A stretch of DNA of 64,000 nt, from the NCBI RefSeq assembly GCF_900115905.1, contig NZ_FOYD01000002.1, positions 124,001 through 188,000 on the forward strand. Reading direction: 5' to 3'. This document shows, one piece after another, positions 38,047 through 48,152 of this stretch. Each line of letters starts with the position of its first letter. Within the stretch, counting starts at the first letter, position 1. The notes beneath the pieces were generated by a model that saw nothing but the letters and a program-made list of their open reading frames with translations, was not told the DNA's origin and ran no database searches. The position numbers and the translations under genes are program-made. Origin of the DNA: Halopseudomonas formosensis (GTDB lineage Bacteria > Pseudomonadota > Gammaproteobacteria > Pseudomonadales > Pseudomonadaceae).

Positions 38047-38898
38047 TCAACTTCGCTCCAACCTCAGCGTCACCCGGCGGTTCTTTTCCCTGCCTTCCCG
38101 GGTGTTGTTGTTGGCGACGGGGTAGCGCTCGCCGTGGAAACGGATGCTGATCATGTCCTCATCCACGCCCCGCTCGATCAGGTAGGCCTGAACCGCCAGC
38201 ACCCGCTGGCGGGACAGCTCGCGGTTGCTCAGTCGGTCGCCGACATTGTCCGAGTGCCCATCCAGCTCAATGCGCGACACCTGCGGATCAGCCTTGATGT
38301 ACTCCAGCGCCACATCCAGCATCTGTCTGGCCCGAGCATCCAGCACGGCACCGCCACTGGGAAAGCCGATCGCCGTGCGCGAGATCTGATCGATATTCAT
38401 CGGCAGCAGGCCATCGGCACAGGCCTGAAAATCCTTCCACGCCTGCGGATAGCCGACACTGGACACCACCACCCGCACCTGCTGACCCGCATCGCTCAGG
38501 CTGCCCTGCAGAATGGTCGGCTGCAAACCCCGAGACAGCCCCGCGAGCATCTGCCCCGCCTGCTGCCAGGGTAACCGCATTACAGTGGTGCCCGACTGAA
38601 CCGTCCCCTGCCCGAGCGGCTGCACCCGGGCATCCGGGCGCCACGGCGGCGGATCGTTGTACAGCTGCGCGGCTCCCGGCCGCATCAGCTCGCTCCAGGC
38701 CGACAGCTGGAACATCGGCCGCTCACCCGCCCGGCGGATGAACACCGCCTCGCCATAACCGTCAACGCGCTGGCTCAAACGACACTCGAACTTGTCCCCT
38801 TCCACCGACCACTGCACATCTTCCATGCGCGTCTGGAACGTCATAGCCTGGGCAGGCAGAGCTGCTCCCAGCAGCAGGACAAGCGGTAAACGGAACAA
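38047..38898 (-). CDS. motY: MotY-like flagellar motor protein, OmpA C-terminal domain
   Basis: 283 residues from TTG at 38898, chosen since GGAG lies 8 bases upstream and the product then begins with a signal peptide (FRLPLVLLLGAALPAQA). The N-terminal domain matches MotY (MTFQTRMEDVQWSVEGDKFE, then CRLSQRVDGYGEAVF). The C-terminal OmpA-like domain binds peptidoglycan (IELDGHSDNVGDRLSNRELS, IRFHGERYPVANNN). MotY forms the T ring that holds PomAB/MotCD stators in Pseudomonas and Vibrio. No other motility gene is nearby, as is usual for motY in Pseudomonas. A longer reading through the upstream REP region to 39015 is an artefact. Confidence 0.85.
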   Translation of the reverse strand: MFRLPLVLLLGAALPAQAMTFQTRMEDVQWSVEGDKFECRLSQRVDGYGEAVFIRRAGERPMFQLSAWSELMRPGAAQLYNDPPPWRPDARVQPLGQGTVQSGTTVMRLPWQQAGQMLAGLSRGLQPTILQGSLSDAGQQVRVVVSSVGYPQAWKDFQACADGLLPMNIDQISRTAIGFPSGGAVLDARARQMLDVALEYIKADPQVSRIELDGHSDNVGDRLSNRELSRQRVLAVQAYLIERGVDEDMISIRFHGERYPVANNNTREGREKNRRVTLRLERS

Positions 38899-38987
38899 GC
38901 AAGGCACTCCGAAAACAGGGCTACAGGACAAGAAGTCGGCGCACGAGCGCAAAACTTTAGCCCAGAACCAAAACCCAACTCCGCCCG

Positions 38988-39215
38988 GTTCGCACCGTGC
39001 CCGTCCCGTTCGCACCGAGGCGGTGCTCCTACAACAAAACCAATCTCAACTCCGACCCGTAGGGGTACCCGCCCCGGGTGCGAATGCGTGCCTACCCCTT
39101 TCGCACCGAGGGCGGTGCTCCTACAACAAAACCAAACCCAACCCCGAACCGTAGGAGCACCCGCCCCGGGTGCGAACGCGTGCCCGCCGGTTCGCACCGA
39201 GGCGGTGCTCCTACG
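38988..39215. repeat. REP cluster 5a, next to the RAYT gene
   Basis: 322 bases lie between motY and the RAYT gene, and most hold REP copies: reversed type A at 39009-39032, type C at 39059-39084 (with GGGGTACC instead of GGAGCACC), reversed type A at about 39099-39123, type C at about 39150-39176 and reversed type A at 39190-39213. Copies alternate in orientation, forming REP doublets. The spacers CAACAAAACCAA and CCCAACCCCGAACC recur in cluster 5b and near 44.25 kb. Confidence 0.88.
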
Positions 39216-39220
39216 GGGTC

Positions 39221-39664
39221 CTACAACCAAACCGCATCCCAATGCGGATAATCCTCCACCGACTCCACCAACCCCGCCCTGATCGGGTTGGCTATGACAT
39301 ATCTGGCCAACGCCTTGAGGTCATCCTCCCGGCGCACCGCTCGATCATGAAAACCCCGCTGCCATATACGCCGCCCGATTCTCCGCGCACAAACACCCCT
39401 CACCCGCCCCACCACTCGGCCGAGCGACTCGTCATTCAACTGCATCAACCAATGGAAATGATCCGGCATCACAACATAGCACCAGGTCTGAACACCGTTT
39501 TGCAGCGCCTCCATACGCAAGGTATTGACCAGAATCCGGGCATTGTTCAGGTCGGAGAAAACCGGTTCGCGTTCCTGGGTAACGGCGGTAATGAGGTACA
39601 GCCTGCCAGCCTCGGACACGCGCCCAAGACGCAGACGGTGGGATTGGTAGGTTGCTTGTGACAC
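39221..39664 (-). CDS. REP-associated tyrosine transposase (RAYT), Y1 transposase family
   Basis: 147 residues from GTG at 39664; AGGAGG lies 9 bases upstream. The Y1/HUH signature is MPDHFHWLMQL near residue 70 (HxH for the metal), and the catalytic tyrosine is most likely in LARYVIANPIRAGLV near residue 125. Other family marks are RLYLITAVTQEREPVF near the start and WQRGFHDRAVRREDD. RAYTs process single-stranded REP hairpins and are thought to have spread REPs in Pseudomonas genomes. The gene is bracketed by REP doublets on both sides, the classic RAYT setting. Its TAG lies in a CTAC of the repeat border. It appears intact. Confidence 0.9.
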   Translation of the reverse strand: MSQATYQSHRLRLGRVSEAGRLYLITAVTQEREPVFSDLNNARILVNTLRMEALQNGVQTWCYVVMPDHFHWLMQLNDESLGRVVGRVRGVCARRIGRRIWQRGFHDRAVRREDDLKALARYVIANPIRAGLVESVEDYPHWDAVWL

Positions 39665-39787
39665 GGCATTGGGCCTCCTGGATGGGGGATTTGGATATAT
39701 CCAGGGGGTTATCGGGGCAGGAGTAAAGGAGAGGATGGCGGGGTTGTGATGTGGTGCACGGCGAGGTGTGGGTGAGGAGGGTTTGTG

Positions 39788-39991
39788 CCCGCCCCCGTTC
39801 GCACCGAGGCGGTGCTCCTACAAAAAAACCAATCCCACCCCCGACCCGTAGGAGCACCCGCCCCGGGTGCGAAGGGGGGCTGCATGGGGCGTGGATTGTG
39901 GTTGCCCGGTTCGTACCGGGGCGGTGCTCCTACAACAGAACCACAACCCAACCCCGAACCGTAGGAGCACCCGCCCCGGGTGCGAAGGGGG
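39788..39991. repeat. REP cluster 5b, other side of the RAYT gene
   Basis: The 348-base gap between the RAYT start and galE holds reversed type A copies at about 39798-39821 and 39908-39931 and type C copies at about 39848-39873 and 39960-39985, with the same CAATCCCACCCCCGACC and CAACCCAACCCCGAACC spacers as cluster 5a. The stretch nearest the RAYT start (39665-39785) shows no repeat and should hold its promoter. Confidence 0.88.
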
Positions 39992-40012
39992 TGCGCCCGG
40001 CACAAAGGAGGC

Positions 40013-41029
40013 TTAGCGGTAGCCTTTGGGGTTGTTGGACTGCCAGCGCCAGGCGTCGGCGCACATGGCTTCGAGGCTGAGTTCGGCGCGCCAGCCGAGT
40101 TCTTCGGCGGCGAGGGTGGGGTCGGCGTAGCAGCAGGCGACGTCGCCGGGGCGGCGGTCGGTGAGGACGTAGGGAAGTTTGTGGCCGCAGGCTTTCTCGA
40201 ACGCGTGCAACATGTCCAGCACCGAGTAGCCCTTGCCGGTACCCAGGTTGAATGCCTTGATGCCCAGATCGCGGTCCAGCCATTCCAGGGCCTTCACGTG
40301 GCCTTCAGCCAGGTCCATGACGTGGATGTAATCCCGCACACCGGTACCATCCGGTGTCGGGTAATCGCTGCCGAACACGTTCAGATGCTCACGCCGGCCC
40401 ACGGCCACCTGGGCGATGTAGGGCATGAGGTTGTTGGGGATATCCGCCGGGTCTTCGCCGATCCGACCGCTGCTGTGGGCCCCGACCGGATTGAAATAGC
40501 GCAGCAGGGCGATATTCCAGCTGTCGTCGGCCACATACAGATCGCCCAGCATCTCCTCGATCATCAGCTTGGAACGGCCATAGGGATTGGTCGCACTGGT
40601 GGGAAAGTCCTCACGGATCGGCACCGTGGCCGGGTCGCCATAGACAGTGGCGGAGGAGCTGAATACCATGTTCTTCACCCCGGCCCGCTGCATGGCCTCG
40701 CAGAGCACCACGGTCCCGCTGACGTTGTTGTGGTAGTAGCGCAGCGGCTGGGCAACCGACTCGCCCACCGCCTTGAGTCCGGCAAAGTGGATGACGGCAT
40801 CCACCTTGTGGGTCTGGAACAGGCGATCCAGCAGCGCGGCATCATTGATGTCGCCCTCCACCAGAACCACCTCGCGCCGGGCAATATCCTCCACCCGGCG
40901 CACGGCCTCGGCGCAGCTGTTGCTGAAGTTGTCCAGCACCACCACGTCATAGCCCAGTTCAAGCAGGCGCACGCAGGTGTGCGAACCTATGTAACCGGCG
41001 CCGCCGGTAACCAGAATGGTCTTGCTCAT
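40013..41029 (-). CDS. galE: UDP-glucose 4-epimerase
   Basis: 338 residues, the standard GalE length. The NAD-binding motif GGAGYIGSH is at residues 9-17, the catalytic serine lies in SSSATVYG near residue 123, and YxxxK is YGRSK near residue 149. RYFNPVGAH and the C-terminal [11 protein letters not shown] also match GalE. It interconverts UDP-glucose and UDP-galactose (possibly also the N-acetyl forms, as in Gne1). It is the last gene of the minus-strand precursor block, 13 bases after the phosphomannomutase gene. Confidence 0.94.
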   Translation of the reverse strand: MSKTILVTGGAGYIGSHTCVRLLELGYDVVVLDNFSNSCAEAVRRVEDIARREVVLVEGDINDAALLDRLFQTHKVDAVIHFAGLKAVGESVAQPLRYYHNNVSGTVVLCEAMQRAGVKNMVFSSSATVYGDPATVPIREDFPTSATNPYGRSKLMIEEMLGDLYVADDSWNIALLRYFNPVGAHSSGRIGEDPADIPNNLMPYIAQVAVGRREHLNVFGSDYPTPDGTGVRDYIHVMDLAEGHVKALEWLDRDLGIKAFNLGTGKGYSVLDMLHAFEKACGHKLPYVLTDRRPGDVACCYADPTLAAEELGWRAELSLEAMCADAWRWQSNNPKGYR

Positions 41030-41042
41030 TTACTCAGTCCTT

Positions 41043-42437
41043 TCAAACCGCCTTGATCGCCTCTACCAGCTTCTCGGTCTCCCGCTCCATCAGGGCGATA
41101 TCACCCCGACTCTCCACGTTCAGTCGTATCACCGGTTCGGTATTGGAGGCGCGCAGGTTGAACCGCCAGTCCGCGTAGCAGATGCTCAGGCCATCAGTGT
41201 AATCCACATCCAGCGCGGCGGGGGCATATTGGTCTTCGATGGCCCGCAACACGGTCGGCGCATCGCTGACGGTGAGATTGATCTCGCCGGAGGACGGATA
41301 GGCAGCGATGCGCTCATCCACCAGCTCGGACAACGGCTTGCCCTTGCGGCACATCAGCTCGGCCACCAGCAGCCAGGGGATCATGCCGCTGTCGCAATAG
41401 GCGAAGTCGCGGAAGTAATGATGCGCGCTCATCTCGCCACCATAGATGGCATCCTCGGCCCGCATGCGCTCCTTGATGAAGGCATGGCCGGCCTTGGTCT
41501 GAATCGCCACCCCGCCATTCTGCTCGATCTGCTCCACGGTATTCCACACCAACCGCGGGTCGTGAATGATGCGCGCGCCGCGCTCCTTCTGCAGGAAGGC
41601 CTCGGCCAGCAGCCCGACGATATAGTAGCCCTCGATGAAGCGCCCCTGCTCGTCGAACAGGAAGCAGCGGTCAAAATCCCCATCCCAGGCAATACCCATA
41701 TCCGCCTGATACTTGAGTACCGCATCGCGGGTAATGCCGCGGTTTTCCGGCAGCAGCGGGTTGGGAATGCCATTGGGAAAACTGCCGTCAGGATTGTGGC
41801 AGATCTTCACCAGCTCCACGGGCATATGCAGATCGGCAAAGGCCTTTTCCAGCGCATCAATCGCCGGACCGGCAGCACCATTACCCGCGTTGACCACCAG
41901 GCGCATCGGAGTGAATGCCGCCGGATCGATGTAGTTCATCAGGTGCTCGACATACTGCTCCCGCACGTCGACCAGCTCATAGCTGCCACGGTCGGCATCC
42001 GCCACATTGGGGTCCCGCCCGTCCACCAGCTCATATTCCCGCGCTTCGGCCAACGCCCGAATGTCGGCCAGACCGGTGTCAGCGGAAATCGGCCGCGCAC
42101 CCTCGCGCACCAGCTTGAAGCCGTTGTAGTCGATGGGATTGTGCGAGGCAGTCACCTCGATGCCGCCGTCCACACCCAGATGGAAGGTCGCAAAATACAC
42201 CTCTTCCGTGCCGACCATGCCCAGGTCCAGCACATCCACCCCCTCATCGCGCAGACCGTTGGCCAAGGCCGCCTTCAGGGCCGACGAGCTTTCACGGATG
42301 TCCCCGCCCAGAACCACTTTTCTGGGCTTCAGCCACTGGGCAAAACCCCGGGCGATGCGGTAGGCGATGCCTTCGTCCAACTGCGTGCCCAACTGGCCGC
42401 GGATGTCATACGCCTTGAAGCAGGTGATAGCAGACAT
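41043..42437 (-). CDS. Phosphomannomutase/phosphoglucomutase (ManB/CpsG family)
   Basis: 464 residues of the alpha-D-phosphohexomutase family. The phosphoserine loop is TASHNP near residue 97, the metal loop DGDFDR near residue 243, the sugar loop [10 protein letters not shown] near residue 325 and the phosphate-binding loop [11 protein letters not shown] near residue 430. The start [14 protein letters not shown] fits CpsG/ManB. It would interconvert mannose- or glucose-6-phosphate and the 1-phosphates that feed sugar nucleotide synthesis; an AlgC-like double specificity is possible, and the position beside galE, pgi and galU suggests a Pgm role. It lies between pgi and galE on one strand. 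Confidence 0.9.
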   Translation of the reverse strand: MSAITCFKAYDIRGQLGTQLDEGIAYRIARGFAQWLKPRKVVLGGDIRESSSALKAALANGLRDEGVDVLDLGMVGTEEVYFATFHLGVDGGIEVTASHNPIDYNGFKLVREGARPISADTGLADIRALAEAREYELVDGRDPNVADADRGSYELVDVREQYVEHLMNYIDPAAFTPMRLVVNAGNGAAGPAIDALEKAFADLHMPVELVKICHNPDGSFPNGIPNPLLPENRGITRDAVLKYQADMGIAWDGDFDRCFLFDEQGRFIEGYYIVGLLAEAFLQKERGARIIHDPRLVWNTVEQIEQNGGVAIQTKAGHAFIKERMRAEDAIYGGEMSAHHYFRDFAYCDSGMIPWLLVAELMCRKGKPLSELVDERIAAYPSSGEINLTVSDAPTVLRAIEDQYAPAALDVDYTDGLSICYADWRFNLRASNTEPVIRLNVESRGDIALMERETEKLVEAIKAV

Positions 42438-42485
42438 AAAAGATCCTTGTTTTGATATTTGGTTTGGGGTGAGGCTTATCCCCGT

Positions 42486-44093
42486 TTACTTCAAAATCCG
42501 CCCCAACAACCCCGCCGTCGACGAATCCACCCCACTCACCTCGCCCTGCCCCCGTATCCATGCCAGCGTATCCACTGCGAGCTTCTTGCCCATCTCCACG
42601 CCCCACTGGTCGAAGGGGTTGATATCCCAGATCACCGACTGTACGAAAACCTTGTGTTCGTACATGGCAACAAGCGCTCCCAGGCTGTAGGGCGTGAGTT
42701 CGTCCAGCAGCAGGGTCGAGCTGGGTTGATTGCCGCGGTAACGCTGGTAGATGGGCAGCTGATCCGCATCCTTCAGCGCTGCGTCGCCGAGGGCCAGCAG
42801 GCGGGATTGGGCCAGGCAGTTGGCCAGTGCCAGCTCATGCTGGGCGATGAGTTCTGCGGTGACCTCATCCCGGGCCTGTTCGTAACGGCGGGCCGGGAGG
42901 ATGAAGTCGCAGGTTACGGCTTCGGTACCCTGGTGCAACAGCTGATAGAAGGCGTGCTGCGCGTTGGGACCCACGTCGCCCCAGATGATCGGGCAGGTCT
43001 GGTGTTCCACGGGCTGGCCATCGCGGGTCACGCTCTTGCCGTTGGACTCCATCTCCAGCTGCTCCAGATACAGCGGCAGCTGCTTGAGACGGCCATCGTA
43101 AGGCAGCACCGCCTGGGCGTTGATGCCCAGCACGTTGGTATTCCATACCCCGACCAGGGCCATCAGTACCGGCAGGTTCTGCGACCAGTCGGCATTGCGG
43201 AAGTGTTCATCCATCAGATGGGCACCGGCGAGCATCTGGCGGAAGCCGTGCATACCGATGGCCAGAGCAATGGGCAGGCCGATGGCGGACCACATCGAGT
43301 AGCGACCACCGACCCAGTCCCATATCTGCAACTGATGCTCTTCGCTGATACCCCATTCGGTCATCTTCTGCACCGCAGAGGACACGCCGAGGAAGTGGCA
43401 GTGCAGCACGCCCGGTTTATCACCCAGCGTGTGCTGCAACCAACAGCGCGCGGTATCGGCGTTGCTCAGGGTATCTATGGTGGTGAAGGACTTGGACGAG
43501 ATGATGAACAGCGTCGAGTGGGGGTTCAGGGTGCGCAGCAACTGGGACAGCTGGCTGCCGTCCATGGTTGAGGCGAAGTGTACGGTCAGGCGCGAGGAGG
43601 TCTGCGCCGCGCTGTCGCACAGGGCCTCGACCATCATCTGCGGGCCCAGGTCCGACCCGCCGACGCCGATATTCACCACATCGGTCACGACCTCGCCGGT
43701 AGCGCCCCGCCACTGCCCCGAGTGCACCTTGTTCACGATGCGCTCCATGCGGCGCAATTGCTCGTGCACCTGGGCGGCGACGTCCTGGCCGTCAACCACA
43801 CAGGACGCTCCCTCGGGCAACCGCAGAGCCCAATGCATCGCCGCCCTGCCCTCGGTGGAGTTCACCGGCTCACCGCCAAACAGTCGGTCGATCCACTCTG
43901 GTAGCTGCTGCTGCCGAGCCAGATCGAACAGCCGCTCGAGGGTTTCCACGGTCAGGCGCTGCTTGGAGTAATCGAACAGCAGCGGCCCGCAATCAGCGTG
44001 CAAGCGCTCGAAGCGCTGCGAATCATCGGCGAAGAACTGCGCCAGATGGGTGTCCTTGATGTTATTGGCATGCTCAGCCAGGACCCGCCACAT
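42486..44093 (-). CDS. pgi: Glucose-6-phosphate isomerase
   Basis: 535 residues from ATG at 44093 ([16 protein letters not shown]), with AGGAG 10 bases upstream. The frame is open much further upstream, but that part is translated REP sequence. Signatures are present: [14 protein letters not shown] near residue 150, SSKSFTT near 205, [19 protein letters not shown] near 265 and the catalytic histidine in [11 protein letters not shown] near 385. It interconverts glucose-6-phosphate and fructose-6-phosphate. Here it sits in the polysaccharide precursor block, as gpi does in Acinetobacter capsule loci, and may be a dedicated copy. Confidence 0.93.
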   Translation of the reverse strand: MWRVLAEHANNIKDTHLAQFFADDSQRFERLHADCGPLLFDYSKQRLTVETLERLFDLARQQQLPEWIDRLFGGEPVNSTEGRAAMHWALRLPEGASCVVDGQDVAAQVHEQLRRMERIVNKVHSGQWRGATGEVVTDVVNIGVGGSDLGPQMMVEALCDSAAQTSSRLTVHFASTMDGSQLSQLLRTLNPHSTLFIISSKSFTTIDTLSNADTARCWLQHTLGDKPGVLHCHFLGVSSAVQKMTEWGISEEHQLQIWDWVGGRYSMWSAIGLPIALAIGMHGFRQMLAGAHLMDEHFRNADWSQNLPVLMALVGVWNTNVLGINAQAVLPYDGRLKQLPLYLEQLEMESNGKSVTRDGQPVEHQTCPIIWGDVGPNAQHAFYQLLHQGTEAVTCDFILPARRYEQARDEVTAELIAQHELALANCLAQSRLLALGDAALKDADQLPIYQRYRGNQPSSTLLLDELTPYSLGALVAMYEHKVFVQSVIWDINPFDQWGVEMGKKLAVDTLAWIRGQGEVSGVDSSTAGLLGRILK

Positions 44094-44152
44094 ATAACTT
44101 ACTCTCCTGAAATGGATCGTCATACAGCAAAAACCAAAACCTGCCGCGGCCC

Positions 44153-44301
44153 CGTAGGAGCACCCGCCCCGGGTGCGAATGAATGCCTGCCCAAGACGCA
44201 AATCTGTGCCCGCCGCGTCCGCGGTTCGCACCGCGGCGGTGCTCCTACAACAAAACCAAACCTGCCCCCGAACCCGTAGGAGCACCCGCCCCGGGTGCGA
44301 A
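44153..44301. repeat. REP cluster 6
   Basis: Between pgi and the dehydrogenase paralog: a type C copy at 44153-44178, a reversed copy TTCGCACCGCGGCGGTGCTCCTAC at about 44225-44248, and a second type C copy at 44276-44301, which ends 8 bases before the stop of the next gene. The CAACAAAACCAAACC spacer is the same as beside the RAYT gene. Confidence 0.88.
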
Positions 44302-44308
44302 TGGGTGC

Positions 44309-45604
44309 CTACCTGCGCCCTATCCCGTAATAGGTAAACCCGGCCCGTTTCACAAACTCGGGGTCCCAGACATTTCGACCATCCAGCAGCAGCGGCTTGT
44401 TCATCTCCGCATGCAAACGCTTGAAGTCCGGGCTCCAGTAGGCCTTCCACTCGGTCACCAGCATCAGCGCATCAGCGCCGGCGGCAGCTTCGTAGGGATC
44501 GTCATGCAGGACCAGATCATCCCGCTCCCCCGCCCAGGCCGCCAGTGCCGGCAGAGCGCGGGGATCATGCACATGCACCTCGGCCCCCTGTGCCCAGAGC
44601 GCAGTAATCAACTTCAATGCCGGTGCATTATCAATGCGCGAGGACTCAGGCTTGAAAGCGGCACCCCATATCGTCACCTTGCGGCCGGTCAGCTCAGTGT
44701 CATAGTGCTGCCACAGCTTGCGGAACAGCGCCTCCTTCTGGCGCTCGTTGATCTGCAGAACCTCCTCGATCAACTGCGCCTGCAGGCCGCTGTGCTGCAG
44801 GGTGCTGGCCAGGCTCATTACATCCCGGGAGAAACTCAACCCCCCGAAACCGCAGCCCGGATACAGATAGGCTTCACCGATCCGCTGGTCGGCGCCCATA
44901 CCCTGGCGCACCCTCTCGATATCCACATCCAGACTGTCCGCCAGATTGGCCATATCGTTCATGAAGCTCAGGCGCGTGGCGAGCATGCCGTTGATCGCCA
45001 GCTTGGTGAATTCCGCCTCACGCGGGCGCATGGACATGATCGAATCCCGGCGGCGGTTGAACGGTCGCAGAATCTCTGCCACCAGCCGTCCCGCCCAGGG
45101 TATATCCGCCCCGACCAGCCAGTGCGCAGAACGGGTAAAGCCGTTCAGGGCAGCCCCCTCGGTCAGCAGATCAGGCACACTCACAACAGCGCCATGCCGC
45201 GCATCGGCGCCCTCGCGGGACTGCATGGTGTGCTGCAGCGCCTCGGTGCTGCCCACCGGGAAGGTAGACTGGTTCACCACCAGAAACTCGGGGTCGATGT
45301 CTACAGGCAGTGAGCGGACCAATTCATGGGCATAGTCCAGCAGGTCCGGCGCCAGCGCCAGCCAGAGCACGGTCACACGCGGGTCGGGACGCTGATCCAG
45401 ACCAACTACCTGCAGACGCCCCTCGCGCTTCTGCTCCAGCATCAGATCAGCCAGGCCCGGCTCGCGCAGAGAAAAATTACCGGTATTCAAGGTGTTCGCC
45501 ACCCCACCGGGGGATACATGCAGAGTGACCTGATGCCCGGTCGAGGCCAGCGCCGCAGCGCTGACCATGGCACAGAGCGTATCGCCGTATACAGCAATGA
45601 ACAT
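44309..45604 (-). CDS. UDP-glucose/GDP-mannose dehydrogenase family protein with altered active site
   Basis: 431 residues from ATG at 45604. Overall fold marks of the family remain: [12 protein letters not shown] (about 110), [19 protein letters not shown] (about 200, with the conserved Lys and Asn), GADQRIG and a C-terminal [10 protein letters not shown]. Two key sites are changed. The Rossmann GxGxxG reads YGDTLCA, and the catalytic cysteine motif ([10 protein letters not shown] in the other dehydrogenase of this window) reads [10 protein letters not shown], so Cys becomes Ser and Lys becomes Arg. A normal NAD-dependent oxidation is therefore doubtful. It follows galU by 10 bases and is intact, so it is probably functional in some other role. 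Confidence 0.8.
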   Translation of the reverse strand: MFIAVYGDTLCAMVSAAALASTGHQVTLHVSPGGVANTLNTGNFSLREPGLADLMLEQKREGRLQVVGLDQRPDPRVTVLWLALAPDLLDYAHELVRSLPVDIDPEFLVVNQSTFPVGSTEALQHTMQSREGADARHGAVVSVPDLLTEGAALNGFTRSAHWLVGADIPWAGRLVAEILRPFNRRRDSIMSMRPREAEFTKLAINGMLATRLSFMNDMANLADSLDVDIERVRQGMGADQRIGEAYLYPGCGFGGLSFSRDVMSLASTLQHSGLQAQLIEEVLQINERQKEALFRKLWQHYDTELTGRKVTIWGAAFKPESSRIDNAPALKLITALWAQGAEVHVHDPRALPALAAWAGERDDLVLHDDPYEAAAGADALMLVTEWKAYWSPDFKRLHAEMNKPLLLDGRNVWDPEFVKRAGFTYYGIGRR

Positions 45605-45614
45605 GGGCCAGTCC

Positions 45615-46499
45615 TCAGCCTTGATAGCGCGCCAGCATCGCCCGGAAGTCCGCACCCAATGTCGGATGCTCCACCCCGTAGGCTACTGTTGCCTCCAGAT
45701 ATCCCAACTTGCTGCCGCAGTCATGGGACCGGGCGGAAATATGCCAGGCCTCCACGCCCTCACCCTGCATCAGCTCCGCGATGGCGTCGGTCAGCTGTAT
45801 CTCGCCACCTGCTCCGGGCTGAGTGTTCTCCAGCAGATCGAAGATGCGTGCCGGAAGCACGTACCGCCCGACCACAGCCAGATTCGACGGTGCCTGATCA
45901 CGGGGCGGCTTTTCCACAACCCGGCTCATCAGCGCATGCTGCCCCGGCTGCAGGTCAACGCCATGCACATCCACCACACCGTACTGGCTGACCAACTCCT
46001 CAGGCACCGGCTCAACCAGAATCTGCGCATGGCCGCCGGTCTCTACAAAACGCCGCGCCATCTGCTGCAGGTCGTTCTCGGGCCCCCGCTGCTCCACCAG
46101 CACATCCGGCAGCAGCACCGCAAAGGGCTCGTTACCCACTACCGGACGAGCGCAGTACACCGCATGGCCCAGACCCAGCGCACGGCCCTGGCGCACAGCG
46201 GTCACCTTAAGCTGTGGGGGGGCAATATCACGCAGCACCTGCAGCAGCTCGTGCTTGCCACGACGCTCCAGCTCGGCTTCCAGCTCGTAGTTCACATCGA
46301 AGTGATCCTCGATGGCCTTCTTGCTCGAATGGGTCACCAGCACGATTTCATTTATTCCCGCCGCCAAAGCCTCTTCCACCACATACTGGATAACCGGCTT
46401 GTCGACCACGGTGACCATTTCCTTGGGGATCGCCTTGCTGGCGGGCAGAAAGCGCGTGCCCAGACCGGCAACCGGTAGAACTGCCTTGGTAACCTTCAC
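45615..46499 (-). CDS. galU: UTP-glucose-1-phosphate uridylyltransferase
   Basis: 294 residues. The nucleotidyltransferase signature [18 protein letters not shown] is at residues 11-28, followed by [25 protein letters not shown], the LPDVLV metal motif near residue 130 and EIQLTDAI near residue 230. It makes UDP-glucose from UTP and glucose-1-phosphate, the entry to UDP-galactose and UDP-glucuronate. The dehydrogenase paralog starts 10 bases after its stop. The 195-base divergent gap to the DUF2235 gene carries its promoter. Confidence 0.95.
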   Translation of the reverse strand: MKVTKAVLPVAGLGTRFLPASKAIPKEMVTVVDKPVIQYVVEEALAAGINEIVLVTHSSKKAIEDHFDVNYELEAELERRGKHELLQVLRDIAPPQLKVTAVRQGRALGLGHAVYCARPVVGNEPFAVLLPDVLVEQRGPENDLQQMARRFVETGGHAQILVEPVPEELVSQYGVVDVHGVDLQPGQHALMSRVVEKPPRDQAPSNLAVVGRYVLPARIFDLLENTQPGAGGEIQLTDAIAELMQGEGVEAWHISARSHDCGSKLGYLEATVAYGVEHPTLGADFRAMLARYQG

Positions 46500-46694
46500 G
46501 GTAACTCCTGTATATCAGTCATCAATCAGAGAATAGGAAAGCCCAGCGGGAACAGAGTTCAGAAACTTTCGCGGCCCGGATATTAACCCAAGCGCGGACG
46601 GAGTTCAGTCCGAATGTGAACCAGAGCGCAGCCCCCACCAACCAATTTGTTTATAACAGTCCGACATCACAAGAACGTGAACGGGGGACATGCC

Positions 46695-47945
46695 ATGACA
46701 CGCCGCCTCATCCTCTGCCTGGACGGCACCTGGAACTCCAACGACAAGAGCGACAAGGTCACCAATGTGGTCAAGTTGCTGCGCTCCATACCATCGGTGG
46801 ACAGCCGAGGCACCAGCCAGATCCTCTACTACGGCCGCGGTGTGGGTACCGGCAATGGAGAAAAGATCCGCGGCGGCTTCAGCGGAGCAGGACTGGATGC
46901 CAACATCATCGACGGCTTCCGCTTTCTCGGTAACAACTACCACCCCGGCGACGAGATCTATCTGTTCGGTTTCTCCCGCGGCGCCTACACCGCCCGCAGT
47001 CTCGCAGGGCTGATCAACCTGGCCGGCATCTTCTGCTCCGCCTGTCTGGGCCGGCCACTGGAAAAGCTGCTGGACATCTGGCGGGACCGCACACTCAGCA
47101 GAGAAGAGAAGCAGGCCGCCATCAAACGCATCCCGGATGTCCATCGTCATGAGCGCGTGCAGGTCAAATGCGTCGGCGTCTGGGATACCGTCGGCTCACT
47201 GGGCATACCCGGCGATCTGGCCAAACAACTTTCACTTGCAAGCCGCTGGTACTTCCATGATGTGCACCTGGGCCCGCATATCGACGTCGCCCTGCACGCC
47301 CTGGCCATCGACGAGAAACGCGGCGCCTTTCCTCCCACGCTTTGGGAAAAGCCCATCGACCAACCACTGCCGCCAGGGCAGGTCGTCGAACAGGTATGGT
47401 TCCCCGGCGTGCACTCCAACGTCGGCGGCTCCTATCAGGATGATCGTCTCTCGGATATCGCCCTGGACTGGATGATCAAGCGCGTGCGCAGGCATACCCC
47501 GCTCGAGATAACCGATCGGGGCCTTAACCCGGCCAACCTCCCGGTGGAGAAGTGCGTACAGGGCAAGGGCATCGAAAGCCGCACAGCCCTGTACATGACC
47601 AGCTACCCCTATCCGTACCTGCGCACCCTCTGCAACGTGCTCACACCACCCACCGGCAAGGTCGACGGCCTGATCCGCAACCTCTTCAAACCCGAGAACA
47701 GCAGACGCAACCTGCCCGACAGCAACGAAGAAACCGTGAATGAATACCTGCACATATCAGCACTGCAGCGCTGGCGCCTGCCCCAGGTGCAGCATGACCT
47801 GGCGGAGGACAAAGACAGCCCCCTGCAACCCTACCGCCCACCGAATCTGGCGGCGCTGATCAGCGAGAGAAAAGGAAAGAAGATAGAAGTAGTGGGGTGG
47901 GATGGAGAAGTGATGGCGGCCAATGAAATACCCTGGCCAGAGTGA
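46695..47945 (+). CDS. DUF2235 (Tle1-like) alpha/beta hydrolase
   Basis: 416 residues from ATG at 46695, with GGGGGA 7 bases upstream; a 16-residue in-frame extension is unlikely. The protein opens RRLILCLDGTWN and has the nucleophile elbow GFSRGAYTARS near residue 98 (GxSxG), CVGVWDTVGSLG near 158 and FPGVHSNVGGSY near 240, where the aspartate and histidine of a triad would fall. DUF2235 includes the Tle1 phospholipase effectors of type VI secretion, but no VgrG, PAAR, immunity lipoprotein or signal peptide is seen nearby. It is the only plus-strand gene in the polysaccharide region. The role is open; lipid or ester hydrolysis is likely. Confidence 0.85.
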   Translation: MTRRLILCLDGTWNSNDKSDKVTNVVKLLRSIPSVDSRGTSQILYYGRGVGTGNGEKIRGGFSGAGLDANIIDGFRFLGNNYHPGDEIYLFGFSRGAYTARSLAGLINLAGIFCSACLGRPLEKLLDIWRDRTLSREEKQAAIKRIPDVHRHERVQVKCVGVWDTVGSLGIPGDLAKQLSLASRWYFHDVHLGPHIDVALHALAIDEKRGAFPPTLWEKPIDQPLPPGQVVEQVWFPGVHSNVGGSYQDDRLSDIALDWMIKRVRRHTPLEITDRGLNPANLPVEKCVQGKGIESRTALYMTSYPYPYLRTLCNVLTPPTGKVDGLIRNLFKPENSRRNLPDSNEETVNEYLHISALQRWRLPQVQHDLAEDKDSPLQPYRPPNLAALISERKGKKIEVVGWDGEVMAANEIPWPE

Positions 47946-47956
47946 CGAAGTCCGCT

Positions 47957-48099
47957 TTCGCACCCGACACGGGTGCTCCTACAAACGGCGCCCACCGTAG
48001 GAGCACCGCCGGATCGCCGGACCGCCCCGGTGCGAACGGCGTGCCCAGCACGCCCAAATGCGCCACCCCATATCGCACCCGACACGGGTGCTCCTACAA
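47957..48099. repeat. REP cluster 7
   Basis: The 207-base gap after the DUF2235 gene holds a reversed copy TTTCGCACCCGACACGGGTGCTCCTAC (47957-47982 region), a split type A copy starting GTAGGAGCACCGCC at 47998 and ending CCCCGGTGCGAA near 48036, and a second reversed copy with the same GACACGGG arm (about 48073-48098). It lies between convergent genes and is the last REP cluster before the AT-rich part of the locus. Confidence 0.85.
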
Positions 48100-48152
48100 C
48101 CCACAACGCGACGCCCCTGCAGGCGCCCCGGGCCCATGCAAACCACCCCAGC

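Noticed and set aside
44093-44450. N-terminal extension of Pgi
   Set aside because: The extra 119 residues are translated REP cluster 6 and the end of the neighbouring gene; the ATG at 44093 has AGGAG and a family-like start.
46695-47945. Type VI secretion effector cluster
   Set aside because: Only the DUF2235 domain supports this; there is no VgrG, PAAR, Hcp, chaperone or immunity gene nearby.
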